From an uncultured Blautia sp. (lineage in GTDB: Bacteria > Bacillota > Clostridia > Lachnospirales > Lachnospiraceae), in assembly GCF_937880195.1 (NCBI RefSeq), contig NZ_CALFLA010000069.1, forward strand, positions 1-36,237: 36,237 bases of DNA, read 5' to 3'. The notes under the pieces are model-generated. The model made no database searches. It saw only the letters and a program-made list of their open reading frames with translations, and was not told the DNA's origin. This document shows positions 1 to 8,018 of this stretch, piece by piece (position 1 is the first letter of the stretch; every line of letters begins with the position of its first letter). A program made the translations under genes and the position numbers.

Positions 1-1
1 A

Positions 2-1054
2 TTATCCAAGATAGCTTTTAAGAAGGTGGAAGGTATTGTCCACTCCTTTTTTGTGGCTACGTTCATAACCATGGGAAGCATAGACTCCTGGTCCGATGAG
101 ACAGTGACGAGCGTCTGTTCCAGCGCTTAATGCAGCGTCTACGTCAGAGCCGTAATAAGGATATACGTCTACGGCAAAATCTACGTCTGCTTTTTGTGCA
201 GCCGTAATAAGGCCGGAGACCACATCATAGTGAGAGGGACCGCGGCTGTCCTTGGCACAGATAGATACCTGGTATTCTGTGCATTCCAGTCCTTCTCCTA
301 CGCATCCCATATCCACAGCAAGAAGCTCAGTGATTCCATTAGGGATAGAAGCGCAGCCGCCGTGGCCTACTTCTTCAAAGACAGTAATATGCTGCCAGAT
401 TTCACGAGTGGTAGTGATATTTTCATCTTTCAGATATTTGGCGTAGCCAATGAGGATGGCAGTGCTGAGTTTATCGTCCAGGAAACGGCTTTTGATAAAG
501 CCGGAAGGCGTTACAACAGTTCTGGGATCAACGCACACAATATCTCCTGTCATAATGCCAAGAGCTTTGACGTCCTCTTTGGAGGAAACCATTTCGTCAA
601 GGAGTACCTCCATATTCTGAAAAGTCCTTTTGGTGTCATTGTAGTCTCCGTTTACATGGATGGAAGCATTGGAAAGCTGGAAGGTTCCTGTATAAACCTT
701 TCCTTCACGGGTGATGATACGGCAGTTTTCTGTTTCTGTATTATTGGGGTTTAATCCGCCGAGAGGGGTAAGCTTTAAGGTTCCGTGGTCAGTAATGCCG
801 CATACCATGGCGCCCAGGGTGTCTGCATGTCCGGTAAGAAGAATAGGGCCAAAAGCCGGATCGGAGGAATCAGATCCATTTCCTCTAGAAATCTGCACAA
901 GGACGCCGCCTTTTGTGGTAAGCTGGGGATTATATCCCATGTCTTTGTAGGTTTCCATAAGCCAGTCAGCGGCGTTTTTTGTATAGCCGGAAGGACTGTC
1001 AATGGAGATGAGTTTTTGCGCCTGACTTACGATATACTCTGTGTAATCTTTCAT
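2..1054 (-). CDS. M42 family zinc aminopeptidase (glutamyl aminopeptidase/endoglucanase-like)
   Basis: A 350-residue cytoplasmic metallopeptidase of the M42 family, which trims N-terminal residues from short peptides as large tetrahedral oligomers. The di-metal ligands expected for the family are visible: H76 in GHAD, D193/D194 in LDDK, the catalytic glutamate pair at 227-228 in FEEVGHGG, D248 in AVDMG and H328 near the C-terminus in SHGYER. Length fits the family and the stop codon is the complement of bases 2-4, so the gene is complete. A strong ribosome binding site (complement of bases about 1059-1065) precedes the ATG at 1054. No signal peptide. It has its own promoter pointing away from the thi operon. 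Substrate preference cannot be read from sequence. Confidence 0.9.
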   Translation of the reverse strand: MKDYTEYIVSQAQKLISIDSPSGYTKNAADWLMETYKDMGYNPQLTTKGGVLVQISRGNGSDSSDPAFGPILLTGHADTLGAMVCGITDHGTLKLTPLGGLNPNNTETENCRIITREGKVYTGTFQLSNASIHVNGDYNDTKRTFQNMEVLLDEMVSSKEDVKALGIMTGDIVCVDPRTVVTPSGFIKSRFLDDKLSTAILIGYAKYLKDENITTTREIWQHITVFEEVGHGGCASIPNGITELLAVDMGCVGEGLECTEYQVSICAKDSRGPSHYDVVSGLITAAQKADVDFAVDVYPYYGSDVDAALSAGTDARHCLIGPGVYASHGYERSHKKGVDNTFHLLKSYLG

Positions 1055-1089
1055 ATGATGTCTCCTTTTGTGTATAGTCTTTTACTGTC

Positions 1090-1118
1090 ATTATAAAAAA
1101 AAGAAGGGCTGAGGTCAA
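1090..1118 (-). promoter_or_regulatory. Sigma-A promoter of the M42 peptidase
   Basis: On the minus strand TTGACC (complement of 1113-1118) is followed after exactly 17 bp by a perfect TATAAT (complement of 1090-1095). It is correctly oriented and about 35 bp upstream of the peptidase start codon. Confidence 0.75.
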
Positions 1119-1125
1119 ATTTTTC

Positions 1126-1154
1126 TTGCAATCAATAAAAGAGGGGCATATAAT
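1126..1154 (+). promoter_or_regulatory. Sigma-A promoter of the thiamine operon
   Basis: TTGCAA at 1126-1131, a 17-bp spacer, and a perfect TATAAT at 1149-1154. Transcription would start near 1161, just upstream of the TPP aptamer. The -35 box lies only 7 bp from the -35 box of the divergent peptidase promoter. Confidence 0.8.
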
Positions 1155-1172
1155 AAAAACGAAAATTAAATG

Positions 1173-1265
1173 AAGCAGACGGGAGCTTGTATGACAGGCT
1201 GAGAGGAAGGTATGACCTTCGACCGATAACCTGATTTGGATAATGCCAACGTAGGGATGCCTGGA
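1173..1265 (+). ncRNA. TPP riboswitch (THI element)
   Basis: The conserved cores of the thiamine pyrophosphate aptamer are present: GGGAGC near 1181, the CTGAGAGG pyrimidine-sensing loop at about 1199-1206, then ACCTGATTTGGATAATG and CCAACGTAGGGA at about 1229-1256. It sits between a promoter and a complete thiamine operon and is followed at once by an intrinsic terminator, so it should cause premature termination when TPP is plentiful. Aptamer edges are approximate. Confidence 0.95.
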
Positions 1266-1280
1266 TATAAGTGTATATAT

Positions 1281-1319
1281 AACGGGAAATTACCGAAAGT
1301 GGTAGTTTCTCGTTTTTTT
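1281..1319 (+). terminator. Intrinsic terminator, expression platform of the TPP riboswitch
   Basis: A 14-bp stem (1281-1294 with 1301-1314, two G-U pairs), 6-nt loop and a run of seven T. Its position directly behind the aptamer makes it the likely switchable terminator for the thi operon. Confidence 0.85.
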
Positions 1320-1320
1320 A

Positions 1321-1364
1321 TTTATTAGGAAAGTAGTACATTCTGTACTAACTTTCCTAATAAA
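1321..1364 (+). repeat. 20-bp hairpin abutting the riboswitch terminator
   Basis: Arms 1321-1340 and 1344-1364 are reverse complements except for one bulged A, with a 3-nt loop. No T-run follows, so it is not a classical terminator. It starts two bases after the T-run of the preceding terminator and may be the left edge of the structured element that follows. Confidence 0.7.
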
Positions 1365-1600
1365 CAAAAATCGCTCCGCGAGGATGCGACCAGATGCATG
1401 CGGAATATGCCTGCCCATGGCAGTCTGCATCTGGCGCGCAAAGCGGAACAAGTTCTACATTCCATTTCGGTCGGTGCTAAACGGACATCTGCAAGATGTC
1501 CAGCACCCCTCAAGGATTGAGGGATTTAGGGAGTTCGAGGCGGACTTGTCCGCTTTGTTCTATAAAAATTCTGGAAATCAGGCAGAAAATCAGGGCTCAA
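1365..1600 (+). other. Highly structured, GC-richer intergenic element in the thi leader
   Basis: No convincing gene is seen here; the open frames run through inverted repeats. The stretch is packed with hairpins: 1371-1374/1378-1381; 1390-1398/1426-1434 enclosing 1411-1415/1419-1423; nested 1473-1478/1502-1507 and 1483-1490/1494-1501; 1507-1513/1517-1523; and 1540-1545/1548-1553. The last arm can alternatively pair over long range with CAAAGCGGAACAAG at 1439-1452. Composition is richer in GC than the flanks. Whether this is a multi-copy repeat, a small-RNA-like domain or part of the thi control region cannot be decided from one copy. Confidence 0.55.
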
Positions 1601-1618
1601 GGAAAAGAGGTGGATAAA

Positions 1619-1813
1619 ATGGTTAAGATCAATGGAAAGCTGATTGAGGCAGAAGGAGAGACAGTGGGAACGTATTTGGAAAAAAACGGATATGACAGAA
1701 AGCGGCTGGCAGTGGAGAGAAACGGAGAAATTCTTCCCAAAAAAGAATATGACACTACAGTCCTGAAGGACGGCGATACTATTGAGGTGGTAAGTTTCGT
1801 AGGAGGCGGCTGA
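1619..1813 (+). CDS. thiS: Sulfur carrier protein ThiS
   Basis: A 64-residue ubiquitin-like protein ending in the VGGG tail. ThiF adenylates its C-terminal Gly-Gly and it then carries sulfur as a thiocarboxylate to ThiG for thiazole formation. The frame is open further upstream, but that part overlaps the structured leader. The ATG at 1619 has a GAGGTGG ribosome binding site at about 1607-1613 and gives the standard ThiS length. It is the first gene of the operon; thiF begins one base after its stop. Confidence 0.93.
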   Translation: MVKINGKLIEAEGETVGTYLEKNGYDRKRLAVERNGEILPKKEYDTTVLKDGDTIEVVSFVGGG

Positions 1814-1814
1814 T

Positions 1815-2450
1815 ATGATTCCCACAAAACAAGAGATGGAAAGAGCTTTGAGAGAACGCCATGGAGAAGCGCTTCAAAAAAGGATCAGCTCTGCAGTTGT
1901 GGCAGTCTGCGGTCTTGGCGGTCTGGGATCTAATATTGCAGTTTCTCTTGCAAGAGCAGGGATCGGGAAGCTGCTCCTGATCGATCCAGATAGGGTAGAT
2001 ATTACAAATCTTCACCGACAGCAATATAAAGCGGCGCAGACGGGGCTATATAAAACAGATGCTCTGAAGGAAAATCTGAAAGAAATTGCTCCTTATGTAA
2101 AGACTGAGAGCTGCAAAGTAAAGGTAACAGAAGAAAATGTGAAAGAGCTTTTAAAAGAGGCGGACATTATATGCGAAGCCTTTGACGATCCAATATCAAA
2201 GGCCATGCTTGCGGAAGCGGTGTCTGTTTATATGAAGGAAAAATATCTGATCGCAGCTTCAGGAATGGCAGGTCTGGGAAGCGGAAATACCATACGAACG
2301 AAAAAGATCACAGACCATTTTTATTTATGCGGAGACGGCATCAGCGATATTAAAGATGGAATGGGGCTGATCTCTTCCAGAGTAATGCTCTGCGCTGCTC
2401 ATCAGGCTCACATGGTCTTAAGGATCCTTGCAGGAGAGACAGAGCCATGA
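1815..2450 (+). CDS. thiF: ThiS adenylyltransferase ThiF (short family-2 type)
   Basis: An E1-like enzyme that adenylates the ThiS C-terminus. It has the dinucleotide-binding loop GLGGLGSN at residues 33-40, D57 and R60 in DPDRVD, and the NLHRQQ segment at 65-70 that contacts ATP. At 211 residues it is shorter than E. coli ThiF, and I see no CxxC pair for the structural zinc, as in the compact clostridial type often called ThiF family 2. Start is one base after thiS; thiG follows with its own ribosome binding site 35 bp after the stop. Confidence 0.9.
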   Translation: MIPTKQEMERALRERHGEALQKRISSAVVAVCGLGGLGSNIAVSLARAGIGKLLLIDPDRVDITNLHRQQYKAAQTGLYKTDALKENLKEIAPYVKTESCKVKVTEENVKELLKEADIICEAFDDPISKAMLAEAVSVYMKEKYLIAASGMAGLGSGNTIRTKKITDHFYLCGDGISDIKDGMGLISSRVMLCAAHQAHMVLRILAGETEP

Positions 2451-2485
2451 AAAGCAGACAAAAATATAAAAAAGGAGAGATAAAC

Positions 2486-3256
2486 ATGAAAGAAGATAAA
2501 TTGATCATTGGCGGACATGAATTTGATTCCCGTTTTATCCTGGGATCAGGAAAATACTCCCTGAAGCTGATCGAAGCGGCAGTCCGGGATGCAGGAGCGG
2601 AGATCATTACCCTTGCAGTACGCCGGGCCAACACAAAGGATCAGGAAAATATCCTTGATTATATTCCCAAAGGCGTTACTCTTCTTCCAAATACCAGCGG
2701 CGCAAGAACAGCAGAAGAGGCAGTGCGTATTGCTTGTCTTGCAAGAGAACTGGGCTGCGGTAATTTTGTGAAAATAGAAATCATGCGGGATTCTAAATAC
2801 CTGCTTCCAGATAACCAGGAAACAGTCCGGGCTACGGAAATGCTTGCAGACAAGGGGTTTGTGGTACTTCCTTATATGTATCCTGATCTGTATACAGCAA
2901 GAGATCTGGTAAATGCAGGCGCAGCTGCCGTGATGCCTCTGGCAGCGCCCATCGGTTCCAACAAAGGACTTGTGACAAAAGAATTTATTCAGATCCTGGT
3001 TGATGAAATTGACCTTCCTATAATCGTGGATGCGGGAATCGGAAAGCCTTCCCAGGCATGTGAAGCAATGGAAATGGGAGCTGCAGCGATTATGGCAAAT
3101 ACAGCCCTTGCTACGGCTGGCAATCTTCCTCTTATGGCGTCTGCTTTTCGGCAGGCTATTGAGGCAGGACGTAAGGCATATCTGGCGGGAACAGGAAGAG
3201 TGCTTTTAAGAGGGGCCGCGGCTTCAGATCCATTGACAGGATTTCTCAGAGACTAG
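2486..3256 (+). CDS. thiG: Thiazole synthase ThiG
   Basis: A TIM-barrel enzyme that joins deoxyxylulose phosphate, ThiS-thiocarboxylate sulfur and dehydroglycine into the thiazole carboxylate phosphate. From the ATG at 2486 the protein is 256 residues, the usual length, and the Schiff-base lysine falls at K96 in NFVKIEI. The ATG at 2447 overlapping thiF is open in frame but would add 13 unusual residues, whereas AAAGGAGAG precedes 2486 at good spacing. Phosphate-binding loops ([21 protein letters not shown]) are present toward the C-terminus. It forms a complex with ThiH, encoded next. Confidence 0.95.
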   Translation: MKEDKLIIGGHEFDSRFILGSGKYSLKLIEAAVRDAGAEIITLAVRRANTKDQENILDYIPKGVTLLPNTSGARTAEEAVRIACLARELGCGNFVKIEIMRDSKYLLPDNQETVRATEMLADKGFVVLPYMYPDLYTARDLVNAGAAAVMPLAAPIGSNKGLVTKEFIQILVDEIDLPIIVDAGIGKPSQACEAMEMGAAAIMANTALATAGNLPLMASAFRQAIEAGRKAYLAGTGRVLLRGAAASDPLTGFLRD

Positions 3257-3266
3257 GAGTAAAGAC

Positions 3267-4520
3267 ATGGAAAATCAGTTTTTTGTAGATTCTGAATATC
3301 TTTCAGAAAAAGCGTTAGAAAAAAAGCACCGCCTGGAAACAGATCCTTCCAGCAGAAAAAATCATATGGAATATCTTCCCGGTATGGAGGTGATCCAGTC
3401 AGAGGTGTGCGGCAAAGTAATGGAACAGATGGAAAACTATGACTATTCCCGATATACAGCAAAAGACGTACAGACTGCTTTGGAGCATGAGACATGCTCT
3501 ATAGAGGATTTTAAGGCTCTCCTTTCTCCTGCGGCAGAACCATTTTTGGAGGAAATGGCCAGGAAGGCGGCAAAAGAGACAGGGAAACACTTTGGAAATA
3601 CCGTATATTTTTTTACTCCCTTATATATTGCTAATTACTGCGAAAACTATTGCGTATACTGCGGATTTAACTGCTATAACCATATCCGCCGCATGAAGCT
3701 TACCATGGAACAAATGGAAAAAGAAATGAAGGTGATCGCAGACAGCGGTATGGAAGAGATCTTAATTCTCACCGGAGAAAGCCGCAGCCAGAGCGATGTG
3801 AAGTATATAGGAGAAGCCTGTGGTCTTGCCCGGAAATATTTCCGTATGGTAGGGCTGGAAATTTATCCGGTAAATACAGAAGAATACGCATATCTTCATG
3901 AATGCGGTGCGGATTATGTGACAGTGTTTCAGGAAACCTATCATAGGGATAAGTATGAAACCCTTCACCTTATGGGACATAAAAGAGTATGGCCATATCG
4001 TTTTGACGCTCAGGAAAGGGCTCTTAAAGGCGGAATGAGAGGCGTTGCATTTTCTGCCCTTTTGGGACTTGCAGATTTTCGTAAAGATGCCCTTGCCACA
4101 GGGCTTCATGCCTGGTATCTCCAGAGAAAATACCCTCATGCGGAAATTTCTCTTTCCTGTCCAAGGCTTCGCCCCATTATCAATAATGAAAAGATTAATC
4201 CTCTTGACGTTCATGAGAAACAGCTTTGTCAGATTCTTTGCGCATACCGTATTTTTATGCCTTTTGCAGGTATTACCGTTTCTTCCAGAGAAAGCGCTTC
4301 TTTTAGAAATGGTATTGTAAAAATTGCGGCAACCAAAGTGTCGGCAGGCGTTTCTACAGGAATTGGGGATCATGAAAGTAAATACAGCAAAAAAGAAGCG
4401 GATCCTGGTGCAGGAGACGAGCAGTTTGAGATCTGCGATGGAAGAAGCCTTACAGACATGTATCAGGATATTGAAACAGAGGGGCTTCAGCCAGTGCTGA
4501 ATGATTATTTATATGTATAA
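3267..4520 (+). CDS. thiH: 2-iminoacetate synthase ThiH (radical SAM)
   Basis: A radical S-adenosylmethionine enzyme that cleaves tyrosine to dehydroglycine and p-cresol, supplying the glycine-derived part of the thiazole under anaerobic conditions. The 4Fe-4S motif CxxxCxxC is at C125, C129 and C132 (CENYCVYC). The C-terminal BATS-like region follows and the 417-residue length is within family range. Presence of ThiH rather than the oxygen-dependent ThiO fits an anaerobe. The start at 3267 has a GGAGT ribosome binding site. The stop overlaps possible upstream starts of the next gene. Confidence 0.95.
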   Translation: MENQFFVDSEYLSEKALEKKHRLETDPSSRKNHMEYLPGMEVIQSEVCGKVMEQMENYDYSRYTAKDVQTALEHETCSIEDFKALLSPAAEPFLEEMARKAAKETGKHFGNTVYFFTPLYIANYCENYCVYCGFNCYNHIRRMKLTMEQMEKEMKVIADSGMEEILILTGESRSQSDVKYIGEACGLARKYFRMVGLEIYPVNTEEYAYLHECGADYVTVFQETYHRDKYETLHLMGHKRVWPYRFDAQERALKGGMRGVAFSALLGLADFRKDALATGLHAWYLQRKYPHAEISLSCPRLRPIINNEKINPLDVHEKQLCQILCAYRIFMPFAGITVSSRESASFRNGIVKIAATKVSAGVSTGIGDHESKYSKKEADPGAGDEQFEICDGRSLTDMYQDIETEGLQPVLNDYLYV

Positions 4521-4536
4521 AAAGGTAAATACAGAT

Positions 4537-5154
4537 ATGGAACAGTCAGATATTCTCTGTATTACAAACAGAAGGCTTTGCGGTACAGATTTTTTGGCCC
4601 AGGTGGAGAAGATCGCCGGGGCGCATCCAAAAGCCATGATTTTAAGAGAAAAAGATCTTTCGGAACAGGAATATGAAAGCCTTGGCGCGGAAGTGATAAA
4701 AATATGCAGAAAGTACAACACATCCTGTATTTTACATAGTTATCCACAGGTAGCAGGAAGACTGGAATGTAAGAATCTTCACCTTCCCCTTTCTGTTTTA
4801 GAGCAAATGACAGTAAAAGAGAGAAAAGGTTTTTCTGTTTTAGGCGCTTCCTGCCATTCTTTGGAAGACGCTCTCGTAGCCCAGAAATTGGGATGCGCTT
4901 ATATTACTGTTGGCCATATCTTTGATACGGACTGCAAAGCAGGAATACCGGGAAGGGGATTGGATTTTCTTAAGGAGATCTGCAGTAAGGTAAAGATCCC
5001 TGTTTATGCCATCGGAGGGATCACCCCGGAAAATATTAAAAAAGTAAAAGAAGCAGGAGCTTTTGGGGCCTGTGTTATGAGCGGGCTTATGAAAACGGCA
5101 GATCCGGTTAAATATCTGGAGGCTTTTAAGGAGAGAGAAAATGAGATTCAATAA
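4537..5154 (+). CDS. tenI: Thiazole tautomerase TenI-like (ThiE superfamily)
   Basis: A 205-residue TIM-barrel protein of the ThiE/TenI family. It keeps LREKD at 36-40 but lacks the HVGQED loop of true thiamine phosphate synthase (the equivalent region reads HLPLS). It has VGHIFDTDC with H127 where TenI carries its catalytic histidine, so the best call is the enzyme converting the ThiG product to the aromatic thiazole carboxylate. A genuine ThiE follows, which supports different roles. ATG codons at 4501 and 4513 overlap thiH; the ATG at 4537 with an AAAGGT site 11 bases upstream is preferred. A second divergent ThiE is the alternative. Confidence 0.8.
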   Translation: MEQSDILCITNRRLCGTDFLAQVEKIAGAHPKAMILREKDLSEQEYESLGAEVIKICRKYNTSCILHSYPQVAGRLECKNLHLPLSVLEQMTVKERKGFSVLGASCHSLEDALVAQKLGCAYITVGHIFDTDCKAGIPGRGLDFLKEICSKVKIPVYAIGGITPENIKKVKEAGAFGACVMSGLMKTADPVKYLEAFKERENEIQ

Positions 5155-5782
5155 GGACATGTTGTTGCTTTATGCAGTAACAGACAGAAGATGGACAGGA
5201 AGCCAGACCTTATATCAGCAGGTGGAAGCCGCCCTGAAAGGCGGAGCCACTTTGATCCAGCTTCGGGAAAAAGACATGGATGAAGAAGAGTTTTTAAAAG
5301 AAGCCAGAGAGATAGCAGACCTTTGTCACAGCTACAAAAAAGCGCTGATCATTAATGATAATGTAAAGGTTGCGCTAAAGAGCGGGGCAGACGGAGTCCA
5401 CGTGGGACAAGAGGATATGTCTGCATCAGATATCCGAAAAACAGTTCCAGAGGACTTCATTATTGGAGTTACCGCCAAGACAAAAGAACAGGCAAAAAAA
5501 GCGGAAAGAGAAGGAGCGGATTACCTGGGTGTGGGAGCTGTATTTCCATCTTCTACAAAAGAAAATGCAATCCGTATCACAACAGAGACTTTGAAAGAGA
5601 TATGCAGTTCAGTTGAAATTCCGGCAGTTGCTATCGGGGGAATCACCATGGAGAATATGTCTGCTCTTGCAGGAGGCGGTATGGCAGGAATGGCTTTGGT
5701 CTCAGCAGTATTTGCCGCTTCTGATATTGAAGGGGAAACAAGAAGAATAAAGAAAAAAATCCAGGAGGTAATCCATATATGA
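5141..5782 (+). CDS. thiE: Thiamine phosphate synthase ThiE
   Basis: Couples HMP pyrophosphate with the thiazole phosphate to give thiamine phosphate. The 213-residue protein shows the family signatures: QLREKD at 40-45, IND at 71-73 for the pyrophosphate/metal site, HVGQED at 87-92, and GAVFPSSTK at 132-140. The ATG overlaps the end of tenI by 14 bases and lies after GGAGAG, indicating translational coupling. Its stop overlaps the thiD start (5779). Confidence 0.95.
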   Translation: MRFNKDMLLLYAVTDRRWTGSQTLYQQVEAALKGGATLIQLREKDMDEEEFLKEAREIADLCHSYKKALIINDNVKVALKSGADGVHVGQEDMSASDIRKTVPEDFIIGVTAKTKEQAKKAEREGADYLGVGAVFPSSTKENAIRITTETLKEICSSVEIPAVAIGGITMENMSALAGGGMAGMALVSAVFAASDIEGETRRIKKKIQEVIHI

Positions 5783-6567
5783 AAACAGCTCTGACAATTG
5801 CAGGAAGTGATTCCAGCGGCGGAGCAGGAATCCAGGCAGATATTAAAACCATGATGGCCAACGGCGTATACGCCATGAGCGCTCTGACTGCCCTGACTGC
5901 GCAGAATACCCTTGGGGTGAAATCAGTTATGGAAGTTTCTTCTGAATTTTTAAAACAACAGATAGACGCAGTTTTTGAAGATATTTTTCCAGATGCGGTC
6001 AAGATTGGCATGACTTTTTCCAGGGAGCTTATAGAAGTGATCGCAGACCGCCTTCGTTATTATGGAGCGAAAAATATTGTGGTAGATCCGGTAATGGTAT
6101 CTACAAGCGGCTCTGTTCTTTTAAAAGAGGACGCCAGAGAGGCTCTGGCAAAAGAACTGTTTCCTATGGCATCTTTGATCACTCCCAATATTCCTGAAGC
6201 AGAAACCCTTACAGGAAAAAAAATCAGGGGAAAAGAAGATATGGAGGAGGCTGCTTTATACCTGGGAATCCAGGGGATCAGAGCTGTTTTGATCAAGGGA
6301 GGCCATGCTGTCAGCGATGCGGACGATCTTCTTTATGCAAATGGAAGACTGACCTGGTTTCACGGCCGCAGGATTCATAATCCTAACACCCATGGAACCG
6401 GATGTACACTTTCGTCTGCCATTGCATCTTTACTTGCCAGAGGACGGAGTATAGAAGAAGCGATAGGGGAAGCAAAAGAATATCTGTCTCTGGCGCTTTC
6501 CTCCGGGCTTGACCTGGGAAAAGGAAACGGGCCTTTAAATCATGGATACCGATTAATGAAAACATAA
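5779..6567 (+). CDS. thiD: Hydroxymethylpyrimidine/phosphomethylpyrimidine kinase ThiD
   Basis: A ribokinase-fold enzyme that phosphorylates HMP and HMP-phosphate to the pyrophosphate used by ThiE. The N-terminal substrate loop [13 protein letters not shown] spans residues 9-21 and the anion-hole GTGC is at 206-209 in [14 protein letters not shown]. The 262-residue length is normal. The start overlaps the thiE stop by four bases and has an AGGAGG site. No ThiM or ThiK gene is adjacent, so HMP arrives from ThiC in the same operon or by salvage. Confidence 0.95.
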   Translation: MKTALTIAGSDSSGGAGIQADIKTMMANGVYAMSALTALTAQNTLGVKSVMEVSSEFLKQQIDAVFEDIFPDAVKIGMTFSRELIEVIADRLRYYGAKNIVVDPVMVSTSGSVLLKEDAREALAKELFPMASLITPNIPEAETLTGKKIRGKEDMEEAALYLGIQGIRAVLIKGGHAVSDADDLLYANGRLTWFHGRRIHNPNTHGTGCTLSSAIASLLARGRSIEEAIGEAKEYLSLALSSGLDLGKGNGPLNHGYRLMKT

Positions 6568-6585
6568 TAGGAAAGGATAGGATAT

Positions 6586-7890
6586 ATGAGAGAATATACA
6601 ACACAGATGGACGCTGCAAAAAAGGGGATCATTACCCCGGAGATGAAAAAGGTGGCTGAAAAAGAGTATCGTACAGAAGAAGAGATCAGAGATCTGGTGG
6701 CAAAAGGCCAGGTGGCGATCTGCGCTAATCGTCTTCACACCAGCATTGATCCCAATGGAGTAGGTTCCATGCTCCGAACCAAGATCAATGTAAATCTGGG
6801 AGTATCAAGAGACTGCAAGGATTATGAAATTGAAATGAAAAAGGTTATGGCAGCTGTAGATATGGGAGCAGAGGCGATCATGGATCTTTCTTCCCATGGA
6901 AATACCCAGCCTTTCCGCAGAAAACTGGTAAAAGAATGTCCTGCAATGATCGGAACTGTACCTGTGTATGACAGTGTGATCCATTATCAAAGAGATCTTT
7001 CTACATTAACAGCCAGGGATTTTATTGACGTGATCCGTCTCCACGCAGAGGACGGAGTAGACTTTGTGACGCTTCACTGCGGAATTACAAGAAAAACCAT
7101 TGATCAGATCCGAAAACATAAAAGAAAAATGAATATCGTATCAAGAGGAGGCTCTCTTGTGTTTGCCTGGATGAGCATGACAGGAGAAGAAAACCCATTT
7201 TATCAATATTATGATGAGATCCTTGATATCTGCCGAGAATATGACGTGACGATTTCCCTTGGAGACGCCTGCCGTCCGGGATGCCTTGCTGACGCCAGCG
7301 ACGTGTGTCAGATTGAGGAGCTGGTACGTTTGGGAGAGCTGACGAAACGTGCATGGGAGAAAGACGTTCAGGTTATGGTAGAGGGGCCGGGACACATGCC
7401 CCTGGATCAGATCGAAGCAAATATGAAACTGCAGCAGACCATTTGTATGGGCGCGCCTTTTTATGTATTAGGGCCAATTGTGACAGATATTGCTCCGGGA
7501 TATGACCATATTACCTCTGCCATCGGGGGCGCTGTGGCAGCATCAGCGGGAGCAGCTTTTTTGTGCTATGTAACTCCGGCGGAGCATCTTGCCCTTCCAA
7601 ATGTGGAGGATGTAAAACAGGGGATCATTGCCTCCAAAATTGCAGCTCATGCGGCAGATATTGCAAAAAAGATCCCTCATGCAAGAGATCTGGACGATGC
7701 CATGGCAGACGCCAGAAGAACCTTTGACTGGGAAAAACAGTGGGAATGCTCTCTGGATCCTGAAACGGCAAGGAAAATCCGTGAGGACAGGGCGCCGGAG
7801 CATGAGGACAGCTGTTCTATGTGCGGTAAATTCTGTGCGGTACGCAGCATGAACAAAGCCTTAAACGGCGAATACATTGATATTTTATAA
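6586..7890 (+). CDS. thiC: Phosphomethylpyrimidine synthase ThiC (radical SAM)
   Basis: Rearranges aminoimidazole ribotide to HMP phosphate, using a 4Fe-4S cluster and S-adenosylmethionine. At 434 residues it is the short form lacking the long N-terminal extension of enterobacterial ThiC, usual in Clostridia. Conserved blocks include [33 protein letters not shown] and [13 protein letters not shown]. The C-terminal cluster cysteines are C410, C413 and C417, a CX2CX3C spacing, one residue shorter than the CX2CX4C of E. coli ThiC. Last gene of the thi operon; no clear terminator follows. Confidence 0.95.
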   Translation: MREYTTQMDAAKKGIITPEMKKVAEKEYRTEEEIRDLVAKGQVAICANRLHTSIDPNGVGSMLRTKINVNLGVSRDCKDYEIEMKKVMAAVDMGAEAIMDLSSHGNTQPFRRKLVKECPAMIGTVPVYDSVIHYQRDLSTLTARDFIDVIRLHAEDGVDFVTLHCGITRKTIDQIRKHKRKMNIVSRGGSLVFAWMSMTGEENPFYQYYDEILDICREYDVTISLGDACRPGCLADASDVCQIEELVRLGELTKRAWEKDVQVMVEGPGHMPLDQIEANMKLQQTICMGAPFYVLGPIVTDIAPGYDHITSAIGGAVAASAGAAFLCYVTPAEHLALPNVEDVKQGIIASKIAAHAADIAKKIPHARDLDDAMADARRTFDWEKQWECSLDPETARKIREDRAPEHEDSCSMCGKFCAVRSMNKALNGEYIDIL

Positions 7891-7953
7891 AAGAAAAGGG
7901 GGATCAGACCAAAGGCGCAGGGTGTACAAAAATATAAACAGTAAAAAATAGCA

Positions 7954-7982
7954 TTGCATTTCATAAATGGGATTGGTAGAAT
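7954..7982 (+). promoter_or_regulatory. Promoter of the coaBC-panT-coaX cluster
   Basis: TTGCAT at 7954-7959, a 17-bp spacer and TAGAAT at 7977-7982, about 37 bp before the coaBC ATG. It separates the CoA cluster from the upstream thi operon, although read-through from thiC is possible because no terminator was found between them. Confidence 0.65.
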
Positions 7983-8018
7983 AAGAAGCGTAAAAACGGT
8001 CAAAAGGAGGAAACCGGA

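Noticed and set aside
194..754. A 186-codon plus-strand frame inside the M42 peptidase
   Set aside because: It overlaps a complete peptidase gene with all metal ligands, has no promoter or ribosome binding site, and its sequence is low in recognisable features.
1365..1600. CRISPR array or tRNA in the folded leader
   Set aside because: There are no regularly spaced repeats and no cloverleaf with a TTC loop; the arms are all different.
1496..1618. Upstream extension of thiS to 1496
   Set aside because: It runs through inverted repeats of the structured leader and would add 41 residues not found in ThiS; the ATG at 1619 has a good ribosome binding site.
7891..7953. Terminator after thiC
   Set aside because: No stem with a T-run was found, so the thi operon may read into the CoA cluster.
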